DNA of 64,000 bases from Bacteroidales bacterium (GTDB lineage: Bacteria > Bacteroidota > Bacteroidia > Bacteroidales > UBA932), in the NCBI GenBank assembly GCA_017398335.1, contig JAFQGK010000046.1, forward strand, positions 25,180 to 89,179, given 5' to 3'. Each line of letters opens with the position of its first letter. The first letter of the stretch is position 1. Below, piece by piece: positions 9,193 through 18,174 of this stretch. The position numbers and the translations under genes are program-made. The notes below the pieces were generated by a model, which saw only the letters and a list, made by a program, of their open reading frames with translations, made no database searches and was not told the origin of the DNA.

Positions 9193-9620
9193 TGCTTATA
9201 GCAGTAGATTTCGACGGTACCATCGTGGAACACCGTTACCCTCACATCGGCAAGGAACTCCCTTTCGCCATTGCATCCCTTAAACGAATTCAGGAAGAAG
9301 GCCACAGGCTCATCCTCTGGACCGCCCGAGAAGGCGAGCTTCTGCAGGATGCCATAGATTTTTGTGAAAAGCGTGGCCTCGAATTCTTTGCCGTCAACAG
9401 CAACTACCCTGGCGAAGAAGTCGACGAAGCCGGCATCCGCGCCCGTAAGCTTCACGCCGACCTCTTCATTGATGACCGTGCCGTCGGAGGCCTCCCTGAC
9501 TGGGGTGCTATCTACGAAATCGTCCACAACCGCTGGACCTGGCGCCAGTACTACGAATACCTCGGCACCCTCCCGAAAGAAGAAAAGAAAGGACTTCTGG
9601 AAAGGATTTTCGGGAAGTGA
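9192..9620 (+). CDS. Small HAD-superfamily hydrolase
   Basis: Residues 1-11 (MLIAVDFDGTI) carry HAD motif I with Asp6 as nucleophile and Asp8 as acid/base. ILWTAREGELL supplies motif II/III-like residues, and FIDDRAVGGLPDW carries the motif IV acidic pair. With 142 residues and no cap domain it is a minimal C0-type phosphatase. Small hydrolases of this kind are found near Bacteroides capsule genes as I recall; the substrate could be a sugar phosphate, but this is inference. The start ATG shares bases with the stop of the upxY-like gene (TAATG), so translation is coupled. A 26-bp repeat array follows. Confidence 0.85.
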   Translation: MLIAVDFDGTIVEHRYPHIGKELPFAIASLKRIQEEGHRLILWTAREGELLQDAIDFCEKRGLEFFAVNSNYPGEEVDEAGIRARKLHADLFIDDRAVGGLPDWGAIYEIVHNRWTWRQYYEYLGTLPKEEKKGLLERIFGK

Positions 9621-9636
9621 TGACCTTTTTGAAGTC

Positions 9637-9738
9637 ATTCCCGACCTGATCGGGAATCTGTCACACCCGGCTTGATCGGGAATATGTCACAACCGGCTTG
9701 ACCAGGAATATGTCACACCCGGCTTGATCGGGTGTCTA
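9637..9738. repeat. Array of 26-bp palindromic repeats
   Basis: About 3.7 head-to-tail units with a period of exactly 26 bases. The first unit is a complete 21-nt hairpin at 9637-9657: ATTCCCGA, loop CCTGA, TCGGGAAT. Later units keep a CCGGCTTGA-type core followed by AATATGTCACA and have partial stems. The same palindrome family is found in tsaB (38911, 39358), rimM (60225, 60405) and at 57438. The array separates the regulator/HAD pair from the AT-rich capsule genes. Confidence 0.85.
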
Positions 9739-9806
9739 ATAAACCAGCATGTCAGAATTAAAAGATAAATTGCCAAGTCCAATTAATATTGATAATATAG
9801 TCATAT

Positions 9807-10907
9807 ATGTCAGAAAGTGTAATAGCTCCCTTGCCGAAAGGAAGAATTCAATATGTTGATGCATTGAGAGGATTTACCATGCTATTGGTTGTATTTGCTC
9901 ATGTGGAGACTTTTGGATTATTTAATTTTGAATACGAGACTTTCGTTGGGAGATTGTTCCAATCATTCAGAATGCCACTTTTCTTTTTTATAAGTGGTTT
10001 TGTCGCTTATAAGCCAGATAGAGAATGGAACCTGAATACCTGTTGGACACTTACTAAAAAGAAAATAGCTATTCAAATCATTCCTACTTTGGCGATCGGA
10101 GCAGTATATACTTATGCATATTTGCAGAGTGATATGCGAAGTTTTATCTCAGATCCCGCTAAACTAGGATATTGGTTTCCCTTTGTGTTACTTGAGATGT
10201 TTGTGCTCTATTATGCCGTAAGTGCAGTCTCTTATACGGTAGGTAAAAAATGGACATCTATTCCTAAGCCTGTAATATCATCAGTATCTTTGATTTTTCT
10301 GGCATTGGTAATGTATTTACTTAAGCTGCCTTTTAAGATAGTTCCAGTATTAGATACAATAGGTAATTTTACCAGCTTGCATTATACATTCAATTACTTT
10401 ATGTATTTTGTTTTTGGAGTATTGGCCAGACAATATTCCGATAGATTTGAGACTATAATAGAAAACAAGTACGTTTCGGCAGCAGTCATATTGCTTTTTG
10501 CGGGAGTTTTTTTCTTCTATAACTTTCTAAATGTCAGCGTTGATGATATGTTTTTGAAAGAGAAGGTAATATTGACTATGTTGGAATCCATTATTGGCTT
10601 TTTAGGTGTTGTAGTTGTATATTCTTTCTTCAGGAAATATTCTGATTCTTTTGATGGCGGGACAAAACTAGGTAGCTCATTGCAATATATTGGAAGGAGG
10701 ACGCTAGATATTTATTTACTGCATTATTTCTTTTTACCTTTTTTGCCTGAAGCGGGTGATTTTTTAAGACAATCTCATAATGTCGTTTTAGAACTTTTAA
10801 TAGGACTATGCTTGTCAGTCCTGATAGTTATAGTGTGCCTTTGTGTAAGTAATGTCATAAGACTCAGTCCTTTTTTAGGTAAATATTTGTTTGGGGCAAA
10901 AGAATAA
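9807..10907 (+). CDS. Acyltransferase family 3 membrane protein
   Basis: The 366-residue protein is an integral membrane O-acyltransferase of the OafA/WecH type. It opens with the diagnostic RIQYVDALRGFTMLLVVFAH block, followed by SFRMPLFFFISGFVA, and has about ten hydrophobic segments. A TLDIYLLHYFFLP segment near the end is also typical. Such enzymes move acetyl or other acyl groups onto sugars of a lipid-linked repeat unit; here the target is presumably the capsule repeat unit. From this gene the base composition drops to clearly AT-rich, which continues to about 20.4 kb. Confidence 0.9.
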   Translation: MSESVIAPLPKGRIQYVDALRGFTMLLVVFAHVETFGLFNFEYETFVGRLFQSFRMPLFFFISGFVAYKPDREWNLNTCWTLTKKKIAIQIIPTLAIGAVYTYAYLQSDMRSFISDPAKLGYWFPFVLLEMFVLYYAVSAVSYTVGKKWTSIPKPVISSVSLIFLALVMYLLKLPFKIVPVLDTIGNFTSLHYTFNYFMYFVFGVLARQYSDRFETIIENKYVSAAVILLFAGVFFFYNFLNVSVDDMFLKEKVILTMLESIIGFLGVVVVYSFFRKYSDSFDGGTKLGSSLQYIGRRTLDIYLLHYFFLPFLPEAGDFLRQSHNVVLELLIGLCLSVLIVIVCLCVSNVIRLSPFLGKYLFGAKE

Positions 10908-10982
10908 TTCATGTCATCCCTTAAAGATAAGACAGTAAAAGGGGATACAGGAACTCCCATCGGGATAATAAGGTTAATGTGA

Positions 10983-12563
10983 ATGTCAAAATCAGACGGT
11001 AGTCCGGTTGAAGACTTGATAGTGAGTCATAGCGAAGATACAAGACGTGTTGCGAAGAATACTTTAATGCTGTATGGCAGAATGCTGTTCAGCATGTTGG
11101 TATCGTTGTATACATCAAGGGTGATCCTAAATACACTTGGAGTAGAGGATTATGGAATACAGAATGTAGTCGGTGGGTTTGTTGGAATGTTTTCTCTTTT
11201 ATCGGGCTCCCTATCGACTGCGATTGGCCGCTTCTTGACCTTTGAATTAGGAAAAGGAAACAAAGATCGTCTGGCCAGGGTGTTTTCTACATCAATGTTT
11301 GTGCAGTTCGTTATAGCTGTCATTGTTGTTATTTTGATAGAAACCTTTGGCGTTTGGTTCATTAATAATAAAATGGTGATACCGGAAGGACGTCTGACAG
11401 CGGCAAATTGGCTTTTCCAATTTTCAACACTATCTTTTGCGCTAAGTCTGATAAGTGTTCCATATAATGCATCGATTATATCACATGAACATATGAAGGT
11501 CTTTGCTTCTGTCGGAATTTTTGAAGTAGTGGCCCGCCTGATGATTGTTATCTCCTTATCCTTCCTGCCTGCAACTTTCGATAAGTTAATATTTTATTCC
11601 TTCATGCTATTGGCATTAGGATTAGTCCTTCAGTGTATCTATTATACTTATTGCAGAAAGCATTTTGAAGAGTGCGAGTTTCAGTTTGTGTTTGATAAAT
11701 CATTGTTAAAAGAGATGTTGGGGTTCGCAAGCTGGAATTTTATCGGGGTTTCTTCTGCTGTGTTGCGAGATCAAGGCTGTAATGTAGTATTGAATCTTTT
11801 CTGGGGACCGACCTTGAACGCGGCCCGTGGTATTGCCCAGCAAGTCAGCAATGCAGTCGGCGGTTTTGTAAATAATTTTATGACAGCAGTGAATCCTCAG
11901 ATTACTAAGTCATATGCTGCCGATGAGATGGACTATATGATGATGTTGGTTTATCGATCTGCGAGGTACTCTTATTATTTATTGCTTATATTATCTTTAC
12001 CTGTTTTATTCAACACGGAATATTTGATTGATTTATGGCTTGGCCAGGTTCCGGATCACGTCGAGTTATATGTACAATTAGTATTGATTAATTTACTATG
12101 TGAATCTGTTTCCAATCCTTTGATTACAGTAATGTTGGCAACAGGCAGAATCCGAAACTATCAATTAGTCGTTGGAGGCCTGCAACTGTTGAATCTTCCC
12201 ATTTCATACATCCTTTTAAGGTTGGGCTTTTTCCCGGAAATCATATCCGTAGTGGCTATAGTACTTTCAATAAGTTGTTTAGCAGCTCGTTTAGTTATGT
12301 TGCAAGGCATGGTCGGGCTCTCTGTAAGTGGTTATTTAAAAAAAGTGATATTAAATTTGTTGACAGTCTCAATTGTTGCAGTCGTATTTCCGATTCTTGT
12401 CTCATTCTGGGATTGTCCGGGCTTTCTGAAATTCATAACCTCTTGCTTTATATGCGTACTCAGTACATGTATATCAATATATTATATCGGTTGCAACTCC
12501 GGTGAAAGAGAATTTATAAAAGAGAAAGTTGTGTCATTTATGTCGCGATTCGGTAGAGCATGA
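10983..12563 (+). CDS. Wzx-type polysaccharide flippase
   Basis: The 526-residue polytopic protein belongs to the MOP (MATE/Wzx) exporter superfamily. The N-terminal block VAKNTLMLYGRMLFSMLVSLYTSR and the RVILNTLGVEDYGI segment are typical of Bacteroidetes O-antigen and capsule flippases, and about 12-14 membrane segments can be read. It would flip the undecaprenyl-linked repeat unit to the periplasmic face for Wzy. Its stop overlaps the next start by four bases (ATGA at 12560). Confidence 0.9.
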   Translation: MSKSDGSPVEDLIVSHSEDTRRVAKNTLMLYGRMLFSMLVSLYTSRVILNTLGVEDYGIQNVVGGFVGMFSLLSGSLSTAIGRFLTFELGKGNKDRLARVFSTSMFVQFVIAVIVVILIETFGVWFINNKMVIPEGRLTAANWLFQFSTLSFALSLISVPYNASIISHEHMKVFASVGIFEVVARLMIVISLSFLPATFDKLIFYSFMLLALGLVLQCIYYTYCRKHFEECEFQFVFDKSLLKEMLGFASWNFIGVSSAVLRDQGCNVVLNLFWGPTLNAARGIAQQVSNAVGGFVNNFMTAVNPQITKSYAADEMDYMMMLVYRSARYSYYLLLILSLPVLFNTEYLIDLWLGQVPDHVELYVQLVLINLLCESVSNPLITVMLATGRIRNYQLVVGGLQLLNLPISYILLRLGFFPEIISVVAIVLSISCLAARLVMLQGMVGLSVSGYLKKVILNLLTVSIVAVVFPILVSFWDCPGFLKFITSCFICVLSTCISIYYIGCNSGEREFIKEKVVSFMSRFGRA

Positions 12564-13723
12564 TTCAGATTATTGACAAATCTCAATGTTGTGGGTGTAC
12601 GGCTTGTGCAAGTATATGCGTACATCAAGCTATAACTATGCAACCCGATAAGTCGGGCTTTAAATATCCTGTTGTCGACGAGAACAGATGCACACGTTGT
12701 GGATTGTGTCTGAAGGTTTGTTCTTTTTCTCCGAACTACTACAACTTTGACAATCTTCCGGTACCGGACGTGTATGCTGCGCGTCATAAGAAGATGGATG
12801 AAATTGAACGTAGTCGTAGTGGAGCTATGTTTATAACTATATCCGATTGGATATTATCTCAGGGAGGTGTGTGTTATGGTGCCGGATATATGGATCATTT
12901 CAGAGTCGTCCATAAGCGGGCAACGACATCATCAGAGAGGGATGAGTTTCGGGGTAGCAAGTATGTGCAAAGCGATTTGAACGATGTCTTCATTCAAATC
13001 GCAAATGATCTGAAGTCAGGTCTGTATGTGCTTTTTACCGGCACTCCATGCCAAACTGCTGGACTATCCTCCTTTTTACGATTAAAACGTATTAAGGCAG
13101 ACTCGCTATATTTAGTGGACATCGTTTGCCATGGAGTACCAGGTCCGTACTATTGGAGAGATTACCTGGCATACATTGAAAAGAAAACGGGGAATAAAAT
13201 AACTACTGTAAATTTTCGAGATAAGACAAAGCTCGGATGGGCAGCGCACAAAGAATCATTTTGCTTTGGCAATAAAGTGACTTATTTTGATACATATACA
13301 TATTTATTCTATCAGCATCTTATGTTCCGGCAGTCTTGCGAAAAATGCTATTTCACGAATCTGCAACGTCCGTCCGATATGACTATTGCTGATTTTTGGG
13401 GCTGGGAGAAAGTCGACCCTTCTTTTAATGCGGATGATAAGGGAGTCTCATTGGTGTTGGTAAATACAGAAAAAGGGAGAACGCTTTTCGATGCCGTTAA
13501 AAATCAGGTACATTATATTAAGACAGATACATCCCATTGTCTGCAACCTAATTTACAGCACCCTACCGTTCCCCATCCTTTACGTGATTCTTTCGAGAAA
13601 GATTATTCTCGATTCGGTTTTGAATATGTCGCGAAGAAATATGCCAATTTAGGTTGGCGATATAAGTTCAGACGTATGAAACATAAATTTGGAACTTTAC
13701 TAAGACGAATAGTCAGGAAATGA
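12560..13723 (+). CDS. Coenzyme F420 hydrogenase/dehydrogenase beta-subunit-like Fe-S protein
   Basis: Two ferredoxin-type 4Fe-4S motifs lie at the N-terminus: CCGCTACASICVHQAI around residues 9-25 and CTRCGLCLKVC around 44-54. The FrhB-type body follows, with RSGAMF, FRGSKYVQS, FTGTPCQTAGL, DIVCHGVPGP and the FRQSCEKCYF cysteine pair. F420 itself is not expected in Bacteroidetes; homologues occur often in capsule loci next to pyruvyl transferases, where the redox substrate is not known. Four-base overlaps with both neighbours indicate one translationally coupled unit. Confidence 0.88.
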   Translation: MIQIIDKSQCCGCTACASICVHQAITMQPDKSGFKYPVVDENRCTRCGLCLKVCSFSPNYYNFDNLPVPDVYAARHKKMDEIERSRSGAMFITISDWILSQGGVCYGAGYMDHFRVVHKRATTSSERDEFRGSKYVQSDLNDVFIQIANDLKSGLYVLFTGTPCQTAGLSSFLRLKRIKADSLYLVDIVCHGVPGPYYWRDYLAYIEKKTGNKITTVNFRDKTKLGWAAHKESFCFGNKVTYFDTYTYLFYQHLMFRQSCEKCYFTNLQRPSDMTIADFWGWEKVDPSFNADDKGVSLVLVNTEKGRTLFDAVKNQVHYIKTDTSHCLQPNLQHPTVPHPLRDSFEKDYSRFGFEYVAKKYANLGWRYKFRRMKHKFGTLLRRIVRK

Positions 13724-14808
13724 AAATAGGAATCATAACCTTTCATTGTGCAATAAATTATGGAGCGGTATTGCAGGCATATGGCCTTCAAGAATATTTG
13801 AAATCAATAGGCCATGATGTCTATGTTATAAACTATAGGCCCGATTATTTGTTGTATCCATATAGATTGTTTTTTCCAGAACGTATTAAATGTAGTGGTC
13901 TGAAGGGGAGTCTCTATGTTTTTCTAAGAGAACTGTTGAGCATTCCGATAAGATTTAAGAGAAGAATCAAGTTCCGGAGATTTTGTAGACAAAGACTTAG
14001 TATCATCAATTTGGATTTACAAAGTGAAGATAATGATTTTGATTTGTTTATATTAGGGAGTGATCAGATATGGAATAGGGATATAACTGAGGATGATTCT
14101 GTTTTTTGGGGTGATGCGAGGGCCTTTCAATGTAAGAAACTGATTACATATGCGGCAAGTGCAGGGAGTGTCAGAGTGCTGTCTGAAATAAACAAATCAG
14201 ATATAAGAGATAGATTGTCAGATTTCTATTCAATAAGTGTTAGAGAAAAATCTCTTTCTACATATTTATTGGAAAATATCGGTATTGAAAGTCAGGTCGT
14301 TCTTGATCCTGTACTTTTAGCTGGAAGAAATGTGTTTGAACAAATATCCTGTAAGATAAATGTCAATAAGCCTTATCTGCTGTTTTTTGCATTAGAGGGG
14401 AATGATGATGCTGTTGCTTTTGCTGAATATCAGGCTTCTGCAATGGGTTTAGAACTTATTATAATGTTTTCAATGAAGGAGGCGTTGAAGGATCGCAGGG
14501 TTAAACAAACTTTGTCTCCTGACGAATTCATAAGTTATTTTCAGCAGGCATCATTTGTAATAACGACATCTTTTCATGGTACGGCATTTTCAATTCTTTT
14601 TGAGAAGGAGTTTGTTTTTTACAGTTCAGGAGTAGCGCAGTCGGAGAGAATGTGTAATCTTTTAAGCGAGCTAGGCTTATCCGAAAGGATTTATAGTACA
14701 GGAGAGAAATTCAGGATATTCGACAAGATCGATTATACTTCAGTAGAGCAGAAACTCGAAAAAAACAGAATGGCATCGATTGATTACCTTGCATCAAATT
14801 TATCATAG
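13720..14808 (+). CDS. Polysaccharide pyruvyl transferase family protein
   Basis: Residues 1-26 (MKIGIITFHCAINYGAVLQAY) are the family hallmark, followed by LFILGSDQIWNRD and KKLITYAASAGS. A C-terminal half contains TTSFHGTAFSILFEKEF. The family transfers pyruvate from phosphoenolpyruvate to form ketals on glycans, adding negative charge to the repeat unit. The product has 362 residues, the normal length. It overlaps the preceding Fe-S protein gene by four bases, a pairing seen in other capsule loci. An intergenic gap of about 96 bases with no evident signal follows. Confidence 0.9.
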   Translation: MKIGIITFHCAINYGAVLQAYGLQEYLKSIGHDVYVINYRPDYLLYPYRLFFPERIKCSGLKGSLYVFLRELLSIPIRFKRRIKFRRFCRQRLSIINLDLQSEDNDFDLFILGSDQIWNRDITEDDSVFWGDARAFQCKKLITYAASAGSVRVLSEINKSDIRDRLSDFYSISVREKSLSTYLLENIGIESQVVLDPVLLAGRNVFEQISCKINVNKPYLLFFALEGNDDAVAFAEYQASAMGLELIIMFSMKEALKDRRVKQTLSPDEFISYFQQASFVITTSFHGTAFSILFEKEFVFYSSGVAQSERMCNLLSELGLSERIYSTGEKFRIFDKIDYTSVEQKLEKNRMASIDYLASNLS

Positions 14809-14904
14809 TAAGCAAATATCTACTTAGAGCATATGATAATGAATCATAATGAGTATTGATGATAATATCAGTTATTATAACTTCTAAAAAGATAAATTTA
14901 AATA

Positions 14905-15858
14905 ATGGTAAGTCCTCAGATTTCAATTATAGTTCCGGTTTATAACACAGAGATATATTTGCGACGCTGTATTGAAAGTTTATTATCGCAGGTTTATACA
15001 GATTTTGAATTACTTCTGGTTGATGATGGTTCAACGGACAAATCTGGGATAATTTGTGATGAATATGCTGCGAAGGATAGTCGTGTCCATGTATATCATA
15101 AGGAGAACGGAGGAGTGAGCTCTGCAAGAAACCTGGGATTGGACAAAGCACGTGGAGAATGGGTGACTTATGTGGATTCGGATGATTATGTGGATGCAGC
15201 ATATTGTTCCGAATTACTTAAATATTCGAAAGATGTTGATGTTGTTACGTGCGATATGATAATAGTTGACGGGGACAGGGAAACATACTTGGAAAGTTAT
15301 GATTGGAAGGATGCAAGCGCCAGATCTGTTGGCGAATATATTGTCGGCTCATATACGTGCGTGTGGGGAACATTACAAAGACGTAGCTTATATGATGAAT
15401 ATAAATTGCGTTTTCCATCAGGAATAAAATATTGTGAGGATTTTCACCTGATGTTTAAACTATATACATATGCAAAGAATGTCAGGAGGTTAGATAAAGG
15501 ATTGTATTATTATTATCAGCATCCCAATTCTGCCGTTCATAATAGAAATGAAGAAACAGACCGCGGTGAAAGATGGGTATGTACTGACCTGATGGAATTT
15601 GCCGATAGAGAAGGACTGATCAAGGAGTCGGAGCAGTATTTGTCGTGGAGGCTATTGTATGCTTCTGTATCAATGCTAAGAACTCCTAAGCGTTATAGGG
15701 AATTTTCTGAGTTATATACAAGAAAACGGAAATATATATTTTCCTGTATGTTTTTGAGTAAAAGGCAGAAATTGATTGCTTGGCTTGTTTGCTATAAAAT
15801 GATATTTATAGCTGTCGGGGCATATCACACACTAAAATTTATGGGGAAAGAAATATAA
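14905..15858 (+). CDS. Glycosyltransferase family 2
   Basis: A GT-A fold inverting glycosyltransferase of 317 residues. ISIIVPVYNTEIYLRRCIESL is followed by ELLLVDDGSTDKSG, GGVSSARNLGLDKARGEW and the metal-binding VDSDDYV. The C-terminal part has WGTLQRRSLY and EDFHLMFKLY, as in capsule GT2 enzymes. It should add one sugar to the lipid-linked repeat on the cytoplasmic face; donor and linkage cannot be predicted. The next gene begins four bases after its stop. Confidence 0.92.
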   Translation: MVSPQISIIVPVYNTEIYLRRCIESLLSQVYTDFELLLVDDGSTDKSGIICDEYAAKDSRVHVYHKENGGVSSARNLGLDKARGEWVTYVDSDDYVDAAYCSELLKYSKDVDVVTCDMIIVDGDRETYLESYDWKDASARSVGEYIVGSYTCVWGTLQRRSLYDEYKLRFPSGIKYCEDFHLMFKLYTYAKNVRRLDKGLYYYYQHPNSAVHNRNEETDRGERWVCTDLMEFADREGLIKESEQYLSWRLLYASVSMLRTPKRYREFSELYTRKRKYIFSCMFLSKRQKLIAWLVCYKMIFIAVGAYHTLKFMGKEI

Positions 15859-15862
15859 AGTT

Positions 15863-17149
15863 ATGGATATAATAATAGGTGGCGGAATTACGGGATTAAG
15901 CTATGCGATGTATAATGCCCAAGGTGAGTATCTGATTATTGAAAAAGAAACCGAATTAGGCGGATATTGTAGGACGCTCAGACGAAATGGCTTTGTCTGG
16001 GACTTCTCTGGACATTTTTTCCATTTTCAGGATGCTGGCATAAAAGAATTGTTAATGTGTGGGCTTGAGTCAGAGAATCAGGTAGTAAAGGTTGAAAAGG
16101 ATACGAAAATCAAGTATAAAGATAGATATGTGGATTTCCCTTTTCAAAAGAATATCCATCAACTTCCGAAAGATGAATTTATTGACTGTCTGGTAGACCT
16201 TTTTGATGTTCGGGAAACCGAGAGTCATAACTTCAAAGAAATGCTGTATTGTAAATTCGGGAAGTCTATTGCTGAGAAGTTTCTGATACCGTATAATGAA
16301 AAATTATATGCGTGTGATCTGAATTCTCTTGACAAAGATGCCATGGGACGTTTTTTCCCATACGCAGAAAAGGAGGAAATAATCAAGAATTTCAGAGTCA
16401 AAGATAACTCTTCTTATAATGGGAGTTTCGTGTATCCTAAGAATGGTGCGATAGAATATGTGAATAATATATGCAGGAGGTTAGATATAAATAAATTTAA
16501 GACAAACGCCAGTGTTGTCTCGATTGATCCGAATAAAAAGGAAGTTGTGATTGACACAGGAGAAGTCTTAGCCTATGATAGGTTGATTTCGACAGTCCCG
16601 TTTCCTAAATTATTGAACTTGTGCGGATTAAACTATAATGAGAGTGTATACAACTGGAATCAAGTGTTAGTGTTTAATATGGGATTTGATAAAAAAGGGC
16701 CAAATACTACCTCTCATTGGATTTATTATCCAGATAAGAAGATATGCTTTTATAGAGTCGGATTTTATGATAATATCTTGCAGCAGGACAGGACATCTCT
16801 ATATGTTGAGTTAGGCTTTGATAAAAATGCAGATATTGATCCCGATAAGTGGCTGGCGCCGGTGTTGCACGATCTAAAAGAAGTCGGATGTATAACAGAT
16901 GATATGCGCTTGGTAGATTATCAGTCATTAATAATGGATCCGGCATATGTTCATATTACTGAGCAGTCTCAGAAGGATGTGAAAGAAAAAAAGGCTCTGC
17001 TAGCCAAGTATGATATCTATTCTATCGGTAGATATGGTAGTTGGACGTATTGTTCGATTGAGGATAATATCAAGGAGGCCAAAGGGTTGTCAGAAACTTT
17101 AAGATTACATGATGGAGAAGATAATCAGTATAATTGTTCCAACTTATAA
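15863..17149 (+). CDS. FAD/NAD(P)-binding oxidoreductase, UDP-galactopyranose mutase/amine oxidase-like
   Basis: A Rossmann FAD site opens the protein at once (DIIIGGGITGLSYAM), followed by LIIEKETELGGYCRT. This is the pattern of the flavin amine oxidase/protoporphyrinogen oxidase/UDP-Galp mutase superfamily. DFSGHFFHFQD, FLIPYNEKLYACDL and GSFVYPKNGAIEYV are typical of the capsule-associated members. The 428 residues are close to the family norm. A sugar-nucleotide ring isomerisation or oxidation is plausible, but the substrate is not evident and it does not look like a canonical Glf. The next GT2 gene starts 41 bases before its stop. Confidence 0.8.
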   Translation: MDIIIGGGITGLSYAMYNAQGEYLIIEKETELGGYCRTLRRNGFVWDFSGHFFHFQDAGIKELLMCGLESENQVVKVEKDTKIKYKDRYVDFPFQKNIHQLPKDEFIDCLVDLFDVRETESHNFKEMLYCKFGKSIAEKFLIPYNEKLYACDLNSLDKDAMGRFFPYAEKEEIIKNFRVKDNSSYNGSFVYPKNGAIEYVNNICRRLDINKFKTNASVVSIDPNKKEVVIDTGEVLAYDRLISTVPFPKLLNLCGLNYNESVYNWNQVLVFNMGFDKKGPNTTSHWIYYPDKKICFYRVGFYDNILQQDRTSLYVELGFDKNADIDPDKWLAPVLHDLKEVGCITDDMRLVDYQSLIMDPAYVHITEQSQKDVKEKKALLAKYDIYSIGRYGSWTYCSIEDNIKEAKGLSETLRLHDGEDNQYNCSNL

Positions 17150-18170
17150 TATGGAGAAATATTTGAAGAACGGATTAGATTCTTTGATTATTTCAGAAAG
17201 GAAGGAACGGGTAGAAGTTATAGTTGTTAATGACGGTAGTAAAGACCGGTCGTTGGAGATAGCGGCTGAGTACGTGGTGAAATACCCTTCTGTATTCAGA
17301 TTGATAGACAAACCTAACGGGAATTATGGCTCTTGCATCAATGCTGCATTGAAAATTGCATCAGGGAAGTATATTAAAATTATGGATGCAGATGACCACT
17401 TCATTACCCTTAATTTCGAAGATTTTGTAAATGAGTTAAGCTGTGTCGATGCAGATCTGGTTTTTTCTGATTATATCAAATATTATAGTAAAGATAATCA
17501 GGAATACTACCAGTTTAATATTCCTCCAGGTACTGTTCTTGATGCGGTACATTATTATGAAAGTAATGCATTTGTTGAGATACAGTTACCGGCAATTACA
17601 TACAGGACAGAGATATTTAAATCCTTAGGCTATCATCAGACTGAAGGTATTTCATATTCCGATATGGAATGGTGCTTTACGCCGATGTCCCAGGTTCAGT
17701 CCTTTTATTATTATAAGAAGCCGGTTTATTCATATCTTTTAGGTAGAGATGGCCAAACAATGGATACGAATATTCAGATTGGACGTTTTTCTCATGTTCT
17801 GAAGAGTTTGACAACAATATTGGATGCTTATTCAAATTTAAAGGTTGATGAGCAAATGAACGAATACCTTGTTAAACAAATCCTACGTCATTTATTATAT
17901 GTTTATAGGTTTTATCTTGTTGACCACAAAGATCTTGATAGGACTGATCTGAGAGAGTTTGACAATACTTTGCGGGAGAAATGTCTGTCAGCTTATGAAA
18001 TCAGTGGAAAGTTCGAGTATCGCAATCGCATACCATATCATTATGTGGCGGAGTGGCGTAGCGGAGAGAATGAGTATATTCCTAAGAGGATCCTCCTGCA
18101 AGAATGGATATACGATATATTAGGTCGTGCTCATGTAAGAATTAATAAATTCGTTACCAAAGAAGCCTGA
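17109..18170 (+). CDS. Glycosyltransferase family 2
   Basis: A GT-A protein of 353 residues: IISIIVPTYNMEKYLKNGLDSL, VEVIVVNDGSKDRSLEIA, NGNYGSCINAALKIASGKY and the metal-binding IMDADDHF. Two adjacent ATGs (17109, 17112) are possible starts; both lie inside the preceding oxidoreductase gene, giving a 38-41-base overlap. The longer C-terminal half (about 150-353) is probably the acceptor-binding part. It is a cytoplasmic repeat-unit assembly enzyme with unknown sugar specificity. Confidence 0.9.
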   Translation: MMEKIISIIVPTYNMEKYLKNGLDSLIISERKERVEVIVVNDGSKDRSLEIAAEYVVKYPSVFRLIDKPNGNYGSCINAALKIASGKYIKIMDADDHFITLNFEDFVNELSCVDADLVFSDYIKYYSKDNQEYYQFNIPPGTVLDAVHYYESNAFVEIQLPAITYRTEIFKSLGYHQTEGISYSDMEWCFTPMSQVQSFYYYKKPVYSYLLGRDGQTMDTNIQIGRFSHVLKSLTTILDAYSNLKVDEQMNEYLVKQILRHLLYVYRFYLVDHKDLDRTDLREFDNTLREKCLSAYEISGKFEYRNRIPYHYVAEWRSGENEYIPKRILLQEWIYDILGRAHVRINKFVTKEA

Positions 18171-18174
18171 CAGC

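Noticed and set aside
9637-9738. CRISPR array
   Set aside because: The repeats are tandem without unique spacers, the period is only 26 bases, and no cas gene is present. The same holds for the repeats in tsaB and rimM and for the three 19-bp repeats at 45622.
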